From: Bacteroidota bacterium
Lineage (GTDB): Bacteria > Bacteroidota > Bacteroidia > AKYH767-A > 2013-40CM-41-45
NCBI GenBank assembly: GCA_016713765.1
Contig: JADJON010000001.1
Span: forward strand, 2,170,001 to 2,234,000
DNA: 64,000 nt
Direction of reading: 5' to 3'
In this document: piece by piece, positions 25,588 to 34,443 of the stretch
Layout of the letters: each line of letters opens with the position of its first letter
Position numbering within the stretch: position 1 is the stretch's first letter
Notes under the pieces: generated by a model
Told to the model about the DNA's origin: nothing
Databases searched by the model: none
The model's input: only the letters and a program-made list of their open reading frames with translations
Program-made: the position numbers and the translations under genes

Positions 25588-26775
25588 ATGAGCCGGCTGG
25601 GACAACAGGTAGAGCGAGTCGAACGGGTGGTGCGATCCTGGAAACCGGGCGAATCGGTCGCGCGTCATCTCTCCGATCATTTTTCCTGTCACCGCAACAT
25701 GGGCGCACGCGACCGCCGGGAATGTCGTGCCTGGGTCTATGCCTGGATTCGACTCGGTCGCTCCCTGGAGGATCTCCCGTTTGCGAAACGCCTTGCTGTT
25801 GCCACTTACCTGACGACTCCGGAACCTTATCCGGCACTGGAGGCGTTGTTGAATTCCGAGTTGTCGGACATTGAGCTCCCGTCATTGCAGTCGTCGGTGG
25901 AAGAGAAGACCAACGCGGTTGCCCGGTCCTTTCCGGGATTCAGCCTGGAAAAAATATTCCCCGGTTCCTCCCGCATTTCTTCCGGTCTTGACCGGGCGGC
26001 TTTTCTGTCGGGCTTGTTCCTTCCCCCTGAATTGTGGATTCGCGTCAGGACAAAGTACCGGGAACAAGTGATACAGGAGTTGACGGATCGATCCATACCG
26101 TTTTCCGTGGATCCGATTTTGCCCAACGCGATCCGGCTACCGAACAGGACGTCGATCGATGATCTTGAAGCAAGCAGAAAGCACCTGCTCGAAGTGCAGG
26201 ATCGTAGCAGTCAGGCTACCGCTGAATTTTTCCAGCCCAAGTCGGGTGAAACCTGGTGGGATGCCTGCGCAGGTTCCGGTGGTAAATCCCTGTTATTGCT
26301 GGACCAGGAACCGGGCTTGCACCTCACGGTTTCTGACCGGCGCCCGTCGATCCTGAAAAACCTGAAAGAGCGGTTTGGGCTCGCAAAATTGAAACCGGAC
26401 GAGTTGGTGGTCTGTGACCTGACCCAACCGGAGACTGACTGGCCGGAGCAGATGTTCGATGTTATTTTAGCCGATGTTCCCTGTTCAGGATCAGGAACTT
26501 GGACAAGAAAACCGGAAGGACTTTTTACCGAAGTGGATGAAGCCTTCTTTCAGCGGTTCAGAAGCCTGCAGCAGAAAATCGTCAAGAATCTTTCATCCAG
26601 GATTAAGCCCGGCGGCCGCCTCATTTATCTGACATGTTCAGTTTTTTCTGCTGAAAATGAAGAAATGCTTTCCTGGGTAGAGCAGGAAACCAACCTGAAA
26701 CTACAGCAATACCGCTATTTCGAAGGTGCCGCTTACAGGGCCGATACACTGTTTGGTGCTTCTTTTCTTAATTAA
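25588..26775 (+). CDS. RsmB/NOP2-type RNA (cytosine-5-)-methyltransferase
   Basis: A 395-residue SAM-dependent m5C RNA methyltransferase. The start is the ATG at 25588 (MSRLGQQVERVERVVRSW), 22 codons into the longest frame and preceded by TTTCTTTG, one base off the -7 consensus. The N-terminal half is helical. The catalytic half has QDRSSQATAEFF, WDACAGSGGKSLLL (SAM motif I), TVSDRRPSILKNLKERF, ILADVPCSGSGTWTRKP (motif IV Cys) and LIYLTCSVFSAENEEM (motif VI catalytic Cys). Whether the target is 16S rRNA, 23S rRNA or tRNA cannot be told. It is divergent from the lipoprotein hydrolase. Confidence 0.88.
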   Translation: MSRLGQQVERVERVVRSWKPGESVARHLSDHFSCHRNMGARDRRECRAWVYAWIRLGRSLEDLPFAKRLAVATYLTTPEPYPALEALLNSELSDIELPSLQSSVEEKTNAVARSFPGFSLEKIFPGSSRISSGLDRAAFLSGLFLPPELWIRVRTKYREQVIQELTDRSIPFSVDPILPNAIRLPNRTSIDDLEASRKHLLEVQDRSSQATAEFFQPKSGETWWDACAGSGGKSLLLLDQEPGLHLTVSDRRPSILKNLKERFGLAKLKPDELVVCDLTQPETDWPEQMFDVILADVPCSGSGTWTRKPEGLFTEVDEAFFQRFRSLQQKIVKNLSSRIKPGGRLIYLTCSVFSAENEEMLSWVEQETNLKLQQYRYFEGAAYRADTLFGASFLN

Positions 26776-26874
26776 GCCCCAATAGCTTGTAAATCAATCA
26801 AATAATGCCACTGCAGGCAGGAACTATTCGGGCTTGGATGAAGTATACATTCTAATCCCACACCAGGGAGTATT

Positions 26875-29800
26875 ATGTACCTACGAATCCTATTCATCCT
26901 GACGGGCCTGTTGCTGACACAGGTTGTAGTATCAGGACAAAATCAGGCTAATTCTGAATCCGAGCTGCGTAAGCGGGCAGATAAGTTATTTCAGGATCAG
27001 GAATATCTGACCGCTGTCGGGCCTTATTCCCAGTTGCTCAGCCTGCAGCCGAATGATGCCACCCTGAATTATCGTTATGGCACGGCCCTGTTGCTTTCCG
27101 GAAAAGACAAACGGAACGCGGTAAGCTACCTGGAAAAAGCCATGAACGACCCAGCACAACCGATGGAGGGCTGGGTGTACCTCGGACGATCTTACATGTT
27201 TCTGGGAAAGTACGAGGATGCTAAAAGTTGTTTCAACCGGTTTAATACCCGGGCAACGGACGCGCAGCGCAAGAAGTTCAATTCGGAAGAATGGCTTCGT
27301 TCCGCGGGTGCCGCATCGGAGTTATCCCGTCAACGCAGGATGGTCAGCGTGACCGCGCAGAAGGAAGTTTTACGTTCTGCAGCTTACTCTCAAATCGACT
27401 ATACGAATGCTGCCGGTAGGATCCTGCCGGTGCCGGAAAAGTTCCAGACGACAGCCGACAAAGACAAACAGGCTGCTCCGGTCATGTATCTGTCGCGCGA
27501 CGGACAGACGATCTACTACGCCAGCTATGGGAAAGGGAGTGTGGGAGGAAAGGACCTCTATCTCATTCGTAAGATGACGAATGGGGAATGGGCACAACCC
27601 GAACACCTGGGGTCCGTGCTAAACTCCGTCTACAACGAAGATTATCCGTTCCTTGACCGGGATGGCAAAACGCTCTACTTCGCGAGCCAGGGTCACAATT
27701 CGATCGGTGGCTACGATATTTTCAAATCCGTTTTCAATTTCAATACCGGCCAATGGTCGGCACCTGAAAACCTGGGAATACCGGTGAACACTCCGGACGA
27801 TGATCTGCTGTATGTGCCCGGCTCCGATGGTGTAACCGCCGTATACACCACCGCCGACTTTACAGATAACACGCACACCGAAATCCGTACCATCCACCTC
27901 GATGACCAGCGGAATCCTTTCGCTACCATTCGCGGAACGTATTATTCGATTGACCAGCCCATGCGTCGCGATGCTCGGGTCATTGTGCTGCGTGCAGCCG
28001 ATCGTTCTGTTGTGACAACTGTTCGAACCGATCCGAGGACTGGTGGATATGAATTGGTGTTGCCGGGCGGTGAGTCGTACTGGCTTGTCATCGATGGCGG
28101 CGGCTATGTTCCGCATACCGAATCATTCGACCTGCCTGCAGGTCTCGAAAAAGCCGCGCTCCGACAGGAAGTGCGCATGAACCGCAACAAGCAGGAGGAA
28201 TTGATGACGGTCACCAATTTCTTCACGCCCATGCCATCTGCCATTGGTGCTGATGTGATTGCAGTAAACGACCGTCCTAGTTCTACCGAAACATCTGCTA
28301 CAACTCCGTCATCGGAGACAGTTCAAATCTCGGTCGGAAACGAAACGCTGATTGTTAGCAAACCGGTCAGTCAGCCGGTAACATCCCCTGAACAAGCCGG
28401 TGAAGTTCCGGTAACAGCCGACCAGGCTGCAGATGAGGACACCTCACTCGCGGACAACTACAATCCGCTGTTGGACCGGGAGATGACCCAGGACGAAATC
28501 CGTCAACGCCAGGAAGAACAGCTTCGCTCGGAAGAAGTGGTCGCGGATGAAAAGATCCCCGCAGAGCAACTCCATGTGCCCGTCGATGAACACGAACTTG
28601 CACGCAGCGCCGTGGAGGATGGTGTCGCCCTGCAACGCGAAGCGGACAGTCTGCAGGATCGCAGCCGGGAATTGTATGCGTCGGCTGCAAACCGCGAAGA
28701 GGAAGCAGTACGCTTACTCGAAGAAGCGCAGTCCATCAAAGAGGATACCGTTCGCGCAGCCAACCTCTACCTGCAATCGGATGATATGAAGCAGATGGCC
28801 CTTGCGGAAAAACAGCAGGCCAGGGAATTGGACGGGCTTGCAACCGAGCGTCGCGCTGAAGCAAAGCAGGCATTGACCGACGCGAAAGCCTTGATCAGTT
28901 CGACGAATACGAAAGACAAGGAACTTTCCGCTTCAGTTGACAGAGCCTTGGCCGGAACCAGTGAAAAGGCATCCGTTACTGCATCAAGTCCTAGTGCGGC
29001 TCAAGGAGTCACATCTCCCTCGTTGGAACCCATGGCCGAACAGGCTGTTGAAGTTCGTACGGAAGGTGTCTCTTCAACGGCCAACCCGACCAGTCAAACA
29101 ACTCCGGCTGCCGGACAGCCGCAAGCTGCGGATGAAGAACAGTTGGCGACAACTTCTCCAAATCAGCAAGAGCAAAATCAAACTGCGGCGACAACTTCCA
29201 GGGTATCTCCCGATTCAAACGATTCCGGCGTCGTCGCCGTCCAGCAAAATGTCTCAGAAGAATCTCAACCAACTGCGGACTTTAAACGTGGACATGCGGC
29301 TGAATCGTCCGGAAAGGAGACTGGGAAACCGGTTGTCGGTACGAATCCGGAGGGCTCGTCTGTTTCAGAGAAAAATACTGCTGATGTCCTTGCTGCCGGA
29401 ACCAACCCTGCAATTACTGCAAGCGATGAGCATGCAGCAAACGACAAGCAATCGGTTATTGAACCCGAAACAACCGTAAATGCAACCACTAAGCCTGAAG
29501 GATTACCGGAACAAAAGGCACAGCAATCGGCTGATGAGCGGACTGTAGCGATCCATCAAGCGTCCGAAGAACAACCAAAGGCCGAACCGAATGCAATGGA
29601 GAACAGGCCCAAAGATCAGGCAACTTCGTCGGGAGAGCCTGTTGTCATCGCCGGGCAGCCCACAAGGGAATCAGAGAGCCGTCAACAACCGACCGCCAAT
29701 CAGCCTTCCGCTGGAAATTCAAAAGATGATAAAGTTGCAGCGACAACCGGGACGTCGCAACCGACATCTTCTACTGCAGCTAACGCAACGACCATTCGTT

Positions 29801-32800
29801 CCACGGATGATGCTGCGCAATCGGTACCGGTGGCTGTCAACGCAGACGGTGCTCCGGTTTCCCCCCAGACTACGCAAAACACAGACAGGACCAGAGCTAC
29901 GACCGGAACTCAAACCGGCAGCACTGATCGGAGCACCTCAGCAACCCGACTGACGATGGTTCCGGCTATGGAAGGTGTAAGCGAAGAAACGAGGCTGGCT
30001 TATCAGAACTACAAGCAACGGATGGAATTCTCCTCGCGGCTCGACGAACGTTCAAAAGAACTGCAGACGCAAGTGGCAACGATGAAGAACTCTCCGGAAC
30101 GGGATAGCCTCATCCAGTTGTCCAACTCCATGAGTATGGAATCAATCCGACAGTGGCAATCGGCTCAACAACAATTACAACTTGCCAAGGCGGATGATCC
30201 GGAGATCCAAACCAAAGCGGAAACTGCCATCGCAACGGCAAAGGCTGCAGAACCTGCAGCGGAGCCCGTCGTAACGAGTCAGGAGCTTGCCACTGTTGCA
30301 AACCCGGTGCGACGCGACGCTGTGCCGACCGGCGAGTCAGCTGCCAGGACCGGCGTATCCGGAAACCAGTCGGCGAATACGAATCGTGCTGATCGTTCGG
30401 AGCAACCGGCGGGAACACAACCTGCCACTTCCGGACAAGTTAGCGCGATAAAAACCGATGTCGAGGAAACGAATCAACTTTCGGTTACACCAACGACCCC
30501 GTCGGTTGAACCGGCTTCCGGGGAAGCGCGGAATGATGGACAGCTTGCAACCAACGCGTCCGGAAATCAAGCTGCTGACCGTATTAGCAACGATGGCGAA
30601 GGCCAGCGATTAGAAGTTTCAGCAAATAACCCGAACGAGCCCCGACCAGTGTCGGGTGGAGATGTCGCTCCAGCAACATCCACTGGCGAAATAAGCCGGA
30701 ACGAATCAAGGCAGGGTGCGATCTCGCCTTCGGCTGAACAAGGTACTACCACTGCCCGGCAGGATCGGAGCGATGCTACGCCTGCGGCTGGACGAGGCGA
30801 TGAGCAGGCGGTTGCCACGAAACCATCAACGATTCCATCCGGCGCAGAGCGTGCGGGACAAGTCGTTGCCAACCCGGATCAGACACCAGGTGAAAGACCG
30901 GCTTCTGCTGAGCGATCGAACCCTGTTTCGAAAGAAGCTGCGCCTACTGTATCCGGTCAGGAAACCGTCACCAACCAATCCGAAAGGCAGGAATCCGTTC
31001 GTTCGTCGGAAACCCAGGAGTCCGGAGGTCAACGGAATTCCAATGCGGTTCAAACTGCAACAGACCGGACAAGGATCGCAGACAATACGGAGCCGGCAGT
31101 TACTCCAGCCAATGCTGTTTCCAACACTCCTACGAATACAACCACTCAAGCGGCAGACAACCGAAATACCGTCAATGAACAGCAGCCGGGCGCGATGCAG
31201 CAACCTGCTCAACCCGCAACCTCCCAGGTTGAACTGGTGTACGATACGGCTTCCGTTCGGAGCAAATTGCAATCCAATGAAGATGTTCCGGTCGCACAAC
31301 TGGACTCCTCCCACAAGGATTTTCCGCGTTACCTCAAATTGCGCCAGGAAGTGGGAGAGAAGCAGGACGAAACCATCCGCTTGTTTTCTTCGGCTATCGA
31401 GTTGAACAAGAAAGCATCCCAAGAGAAAGAAGAACAAGTCGATCTGATGCAAAAAGCGGAAGCTACCGCCGATGCCAACGAAAAAGCCAAACTGCTCCGC
31501 AGCGCTGAAAAGCGTAAACACGATTCGGAAGAACACGAAGCGGAAGCCGGCAAACTGATGGCGCAGGCGCAAAAGCTTTCCGACGAGATCTGGGAAAACA
31601 ACCAGTCGCTCGAAGCGCTCAGCCTGGCGATCCGAAAGTCGGGTCCTGCACGTACTTCTCCTGCCACTACGCCTGGAACTTCCGGAACAACGACTACCGA
31701 CATTCGACCGGCAACTATTCCGGAAATGGATGAGACGGTACGCGCTGAATCATCTGTTTCAATACAGCAGACCGGCAATGATCGTGCGCCGGTCAAAGCA
31801 GGCCCGCTTACCGTTCCGGGCATCGAACGCATGGTCGTGCGCAGCGACAAACCCGCGTACACCGATACTGCACCGATACCGGTGGATCAACCCCTGCCCG
31901 AAGGACTCGTCTTCAAAGTCCAGATCGGCGCTTTCCGCAAACCGATTCCGAACGAAGCCTTTGGCGGTTTGTCGCCCGTCAGCGGCGAAAACACCCGTCC
32001 GGGTTGGATCCGTTACTGTGTCGGTCTCTTCCGCACCTTCGAGCCGGCCAACCTGGTGAAGAAAGCCATGCGCGGACAGGGTTTCAAAGACGCGTTCGTC
32101 GTCGCTTACTTTAACGGCAAACGGATCTCACTTGGCGAAGCCTATGCCATGCTGAACCAGGCGGGCAGTGACTCCCGTGCGACCTATGCTTCCGTATCCC
32201 GTGAAGAATTACAACGCCTGAAAGCACTCAACATCGTTCCGCAGCGTACCAGCGCACCGGATCGTGACGAACAGGAATTCTTCGGAGGAACTACTTCGGC
32301 ATCGGCTGACGGTTTCGGTACCGGTACGGCTTATGCGGTGCAGGTGGGTGTGTATCGATCTTCCATTCCGCCTGCCGTACTGGGCAGTCTGCAACCTTTA
32401 CAGCAGGAAGCTTTGCAGCGCGGTCTTTTCCGCTATACCACCGGACGATACCAGGTTTACGCTTCCGCCGATTCCATGCGCCGAGTCGCTGTGGCCGCCG
32501 GTATCCCGGATGCCTTTGTTGTCGCTTACCGCGATGGTCGTCGTGTCAGCCTGAGCAACGCGCGGCGCAGCGAGACCGGTACGTCAGGATCTACGGTGGT
32601 GCGTCCACAACCTGCAGCTTCAACACCCGCCGCGCAACCGGCAGTTGAAACCGGAGCCATCACGTTCCGGGTACAGGTTGGGGCATTCCGTCAGCAGGTT
32701 CCTTTCCAGGTGGTCGATGCACTCCTGAAAGTATCGGATCGTGGCGTAGAACGCGAGCAGGATCCGCGCGGACTGCAGGTCTTCTTCGCCGGACGTTTCT

Positions 32801-32931
32801 CGGACTACGAATCCGCCCGGAAGCTGAAGGAAGAAGTGGTGGGCCGCGGTGTGCCGGATGCTTTCGTGGTAGCCTTCAGCGGCACGAAACGGATCCCCCT
32901 GGCCGAGGCCTTGCGGCAGGTAGGTCAATAA
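26875..32931 (+). CDS. Giant envelope protein: TPR, PD40 propeller, regulatory-like domain, long linker and three SPOR-like repeats
   Basis: A 2018-residue protein with a signal peptide (MYLRILFILTGLLLTQVVVSGQ). Order of parts: TPR repeats (about 28-150); WD40/PD40-like strands (about 195-340: VMYLSRDGQTIYYASYG, YPFLDRDGKTLYFASQGHNSIGGYDIF); a carboxypeptidase-regulatory-like beta-sandwich (about 349-430); then about 1240 residues of mostly Thr/Ala/Gln/Ser/Glu-rich low-complexity sequence broken by three charged helical coiled-coil stretches (about 573-672, 1036-1127 and 1482-1589). At the C-terminus are three SPOR-like repeats (about 1679-1762, 1820-1905 and 1930-2018), each starting VQIGAFR/VQVGVYR/VQVGAFR and ending DAFVVAY..G.R(I/V).L. 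TPR-PD40-CRD is the plan of PorE, the T9SS peptidoglycan anchor, but PorE ends in OmpA rather than SPOR. A peptidoglycan-tethered periplasmic role is inferred. Confidence 0.85.
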   Translation: MYLRILFILTGLLLTQVVVSGQNQANSESELRKRADKLFQDQEYLTAVGPYSQLLSLQPNDATLNYRYGTALLLSGKDKRNAVSYLEKAMNDPAQPMEGWVYLGRSYMFLGKYEDAKSCFNRFNTRATDAQRKKFNSEEWLRSAGAASELSRQRRMVSVTAQKEVLRSAAYSQIDYTNAAGRILPVPEKFQTTADKDKQAAPVMYLSRDGQTIYYASYGKGSVGGKDLYLIRKMTNGEWAQPEHLGSVLNSVYNEDYPFLDRDGKTLYFASQGHNSIGGYDIFKSVFNFNTGQWSAPENLGIPVNTPDDDLLYVPGSDGVTAVYTTADFTDNTHTEIRTIHLDDQRNPFATIRGTYYSIDQPMRRDARVIVLRAADRSVVTTVRTDPRTGGYELVLPGGESYWLVIDGGGYVPHTESFDLPAGLEKAALRQEVRMNRNKQEELMTVTNFFTPMPSAIGADVIAVNDRPSSTETSATTPSSETVQISVGNETLIVSKPVSQPVTSPEQAGEVPVTADQAADEDTSLADNYNPLLDREMTQDEIRQRQEEQLRSEEVVADEKIPAEQLHVPVDEHELARSAVEDGVALQREADSLQDRSRELYASAANREEEAVRLLEEAQSIKEDTVRAANLYLQSDDMKQMALAEKQQARELDGLATERRAEAKQALTDAKALISSTNTKDKELSASVDRALAGTSEKASVTASSPSAAQGVTSPSLEPMAEQAVEVRTEGVSSTANPTSQTTPAAGQPQAADEEQLATTSPNQQEQNQTAATTSRVSPDSNDSGVVAVQQNVSEESQPTADFKRGHAAESSGKETGKPVVGTNPEGSSVSEKNTADVLAAGTNPAITASDEHAANDKQSVIEPETTVNATTKPEGLPEQKAQQSADERTVAIHQASEEQPKAEPNAMENRPKDQATSSGEPVVIAGQPTRESESRQQPTANQPSAGNSKDDKVAATTGTSQPTSSTAANATTIRSTDDAAQSVPVAVNADGAPVSPQTTQNTDRTRATTGTQTGSTDRSTSATRLTMVPAMEGVSEETRLAYQNYKQRMEFSSRLDERSKELQTQVATMKNSPERDSLIQLSNSMSMESIRQWQSAQQQLQLAKADDPEIQTKAETAIATAKAAEPAAEPVVTSQELATVANPVRRDAVPTGESAARTGVSGNQSANTNRADRSEQPAGTQPATSGQVSAIKTDVEETNQLSVTPTTPSVEPASGEARNDGQLATNASGNQAADRISNDGEGQRLEVSANNPNEPRPVSGGDVAPATSTGEISRNESRQGAISPSAEQGTTTARQDRSDATPAAGRGDEQAVATKPSTIPSGAERAGQVVANPDQTPGERPASAERSNPVSKEAAPTVSGQETVTNQSERQESVRSSETQESGGQRNSNAVQTATDRTRIADNTEPAVTPANAVSNTPTNTTTQAADNRNTVNEQQPGAMQQPAQPATSQVELVYDTASVRSKLQSNEDVPVAQLDSSHKDFPRYLKLRQEVGEKQDETIRLFSSAIELNKKASQEKEEQVDLMQKAEATADANEKAKLLRSAEKRKHDSEEHEAEAGKLMAQAQKLSDEIWENNQSLEALSLAIRKSGPARTSPATTPGTSGTTTTDIRPATIPEMDETVRAESSVSIQQTGNDRAPVKAGPLTVPGIERMVVRSDKPAYTDTAPIPVDQPLPEGLVFKVQIGAFRKPIPNEAFGGLSPVSGENTRPGWIRYCVGLFRTFEPANLVKKAMRGQGFKDAFVVAYFNGKRISLGEAYAMLNQAGSDSRATYASVSREELQRLKALNIVPQRTSAPDRDEQEFFGGTTSASADGFGTGTAYAVQVGVYRSSIPPAVLGSLQPLQQEALQRGLFRYTTGRYQVYASADSMRRVAVAAGIPDAFVVAYRDGRRVSLSNARRSETGTSGSTVVRPQPAASTPAAQPAVETGAITFRVQVGAFRQQVPFQVVDALLKVSDRGVEREQDPRGLQVFFAGRFSDYESARKLKEEVVGRGVPDAFVVAFSGTKRIPLAEALRQVGQ

Positions 32932-32943
32932 CCCGGAATTTCG

Positions 32944-32951
32944 TATCTTTA
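32944..32951 (+). promoter_or_regulatory. Candidate -7 element TATCTTTA for clpS
   Basis: TATCTTTA differs from TAnnTTTG at the last base only and lies 21 nt before the clpS ATG. The same octamer precedes glmM. Confidence 0.35.
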
Positions 32952-32972
32952 CGCATCCGAAAGCAGGATGCC

Positions 32973-33263
32973 ATGATCCGTTTCCAGAACGAAGGCGAAC
33001 TCGCCTTTGAAGAGCTAGTTGACAACAAGACCGAAGAAGTCCGGGTCCGCGATCTCGTGTTGTACAACGACGACGTGAACACCTTCGATTTCGTCATCCA
33101 GTGTCTCATCGAAGTCTGTAAGCATGACGCTTTGCAAGCCGAGCAATGCACCTATATCGTGCATTACAATGGTAAGTGTACCGTCAAGACCGGGTCCTAC
33201 CTGCAACTGAATCCCATGCGTCAGGCTTTGCTCGACCGTGGACTTTCCGCCGTAATCGATTGA
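32973..33263 (+). CDS. clpS: ATP-dependent Clp protease adaptor ClpS
   Basis: A 96-residue N-recognin that hands N-degron substrates to the ClpAP-type protease. The core shows the family pattern VRDLVLYNDDVNTFDFVIQCL (fragment LYNDDVNTFDFV), then VCKHDALQAEQCTYIVHYNGKCTVKTG, where the NDD and His positions line the binding pocket for the N-terminal residue. The N-terminal 25 residues are a variable acidic extension, as usual. No clpA/clpC is adjacent. It lies 41 nt after the giant SPOR protein on the same strand with its own candidate promoter. Confidence 0.93.
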   Translation: MIRFQNEGELAFEELVDNKTEEVRVRDLVLYNDDVNTFDFVIQCLIEVCKHDALQAEQCTYIVHYNGKCTVKTGSYLQLNPMRQALLDRGLSAVID

Positions 33264-33327
33264 CGGTTTTTACACCAATTTCTTTTCCGGTACACCTTTT
33301 GATTACCGGTAGCCAAACTTCCCGACC

Positions 33328-34131
33328 ATGAGTTCCCGTTCCCTGTTCGCCGGCCTGGCGCTGGCTGTAGTACTGGTTTCCTGTAGCAAAGTACCCATCA
33401 CCAAGCGCAAGCAGATGAACCTGCTGCCGGAATCCCAGTTGGTTTCTCTGAGTCTGACCAACTATCAGGACTTCCTCAAGCAAAACCCGCCGGTCAGGGG
33501 CACCGCCGATGCAGCCCTGGTGCAAAAAGTCGGAACGAAAGTGGCCGACGCGGTCATCAAGTTCATGAACCAAAACAAGATGGGCGACCGGATCAAAGGC
33601 TATCAGTGGGAATTCAACCTCGTGAACAGTCCTGATGTCAATGCCTGGTGCATGCCGGGAGGGAAGGTAGTCGTGTATGCAGGCCTGTTGCCCGTTACGC
33701 AGGATGAGACCAGCCTGGCCATTGTCATGGGACACGAAATCGCCCATGCGGTGGCACGACACGGCAACGAGCGCATGAGCCAGATGATGGTAGCGCAGGG
33801 GATGGGCATGGCCCTGGATGTGGCCCTTTCCCAGAAGCCGGCACAAACCCGCAACATGTTCCTGACCGCCTATGGCGCCGGTTCAACGCTCGGCATTCTG
33901 GCTTACTCCAGGACCCACGAAACCGAAGCGGACAAACTCGGTCTCATCTTCGCGGCCATGGCTGGTTATGATCCGCGCCTGTCGGTCGCCTTTTGGGAGC
34001 GCATGAGCGCCAAGAGCAGCGGCAACAAACCGCCCGAATGGATGAGCACCCACCCCAGCGACGCGACCCGCATCAGCAACCTCAAAGCCTTCATGCCCAC
34101 GGCCTTGAAATATTACAAAACCGGCTCCTGA
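33328..34131 (+). CDS. M48 family metallopeptidase, lipoprotein
   Basis: A 267-residue zinc protease of the Oma1/BepA-like M48 group. The lipoprotein signal is MSSRSLFAGLALAVVLVSC with lipidated Cys at 19. The catalytic region is VMGHEIAHAVARHGNERMSQ (HExxH zinc site) with the third ligand in RTHETEADKLGL. NAWCMPGGKVVVYAGLL precedes it, as in family members. C-terminal WMSTHPSDATRISNLKAFMP is the usual end. It is probably periplasmic, in outer-membrane protein quality control (known for BepA/YcaL; inferred here). Confidence 0.92.
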   Translation: MSSRSLFAGLALAVVLVSCSKVPITKRKQMNLLPESQLVSLSLTNYQDFLKQNPPVRGTADAALVQKVGTKVADAVIKFMNQNKMGDRIKGYQWEFNLVNSPDVNAWCMPGGKVVVYAGLLPVTQDETSLAIVMGHEIAHAVARHGNERMSQMMVAQGMGMALDVALSQKPAQTRNMFLTAYGAGSTLGILAYSRTHETEADKLGLIFAAMAGYDPRLSVAFWERMSAKSSGNKPPEWMSTHPSDATRISNLKAFMPTALKYYKTGS

Positions 34132-34133
34132 AG

Positions 34134-34163
34134 TTTGAAAATCTCAAAAAGTTCGTACTTTTG
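34134..34163 (+). promoter_or_regulatory. tRNA-Arg promoter (-33 TTTG, -7 TACTTTTG)
   Basis: TTTG at 34134-34137 and TACTTTTG at 34156-34163 are separated by 18 nt, both exact matches to the Bacteroidota -33/-7 consensus. CAGCCCCGT follows, identical to the start region at the tRNA-Leu pair. This is the best promoter in the window. Confidence 0.75.
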
Positions 34164-34204
34164 CAGCCCCGTCACCGACGGGCTTCCGAAAGGAAGACCT
34201 AGCA

Positions 34205-34278
34205 GGACCCGTAGCTTAACTGGATAGAGCATCTGACTACGGATCAGAAGGTTAGGGGTTCGACTCCCTTCGGGTCCG
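34205..34278 (+). tRNA. tRNA-Arg (anticodon ACG)
   Basis: A 74-nt tRNA. The acceptor stem GGACCCG/CGGGTCC has discriminator G, the anticodon stem TCTGA/TCAGA holds loop CTACGGA with anticodon ACG (first A expected to be edited to inosine by TadA), and the T arm GGGGTTCGACTCCC is standard. CCA is not encoded. Confidence 0.96.
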
Positions 34279-34286
34279 CTGCCCAT

Positions 34287-34319
34287 AACGCCTCGCATAC
34301 TGCAGGGCGTTTTGCTTTT
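34287..34319 (+). terminator. Likely terminator after tRNA-Arg
   Basis: The stem AACGCC/GGCGTT with a 13-nt loop is followed by TTGCTTTT, 9 nt after the tRNA. Confidence 0.6.
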
Positions 34320-34443
34320 CATTGGGCTCGGATTTGGGCTTATTGATAGCCTGCGGATGCTGCGGATTTACACGGCTTCTTTTTCCGCGGTTATCCGCCT
34401 GGTCCGTGGAATCCGCGTGCTATCATTTGTCAATTCCGCAGGC

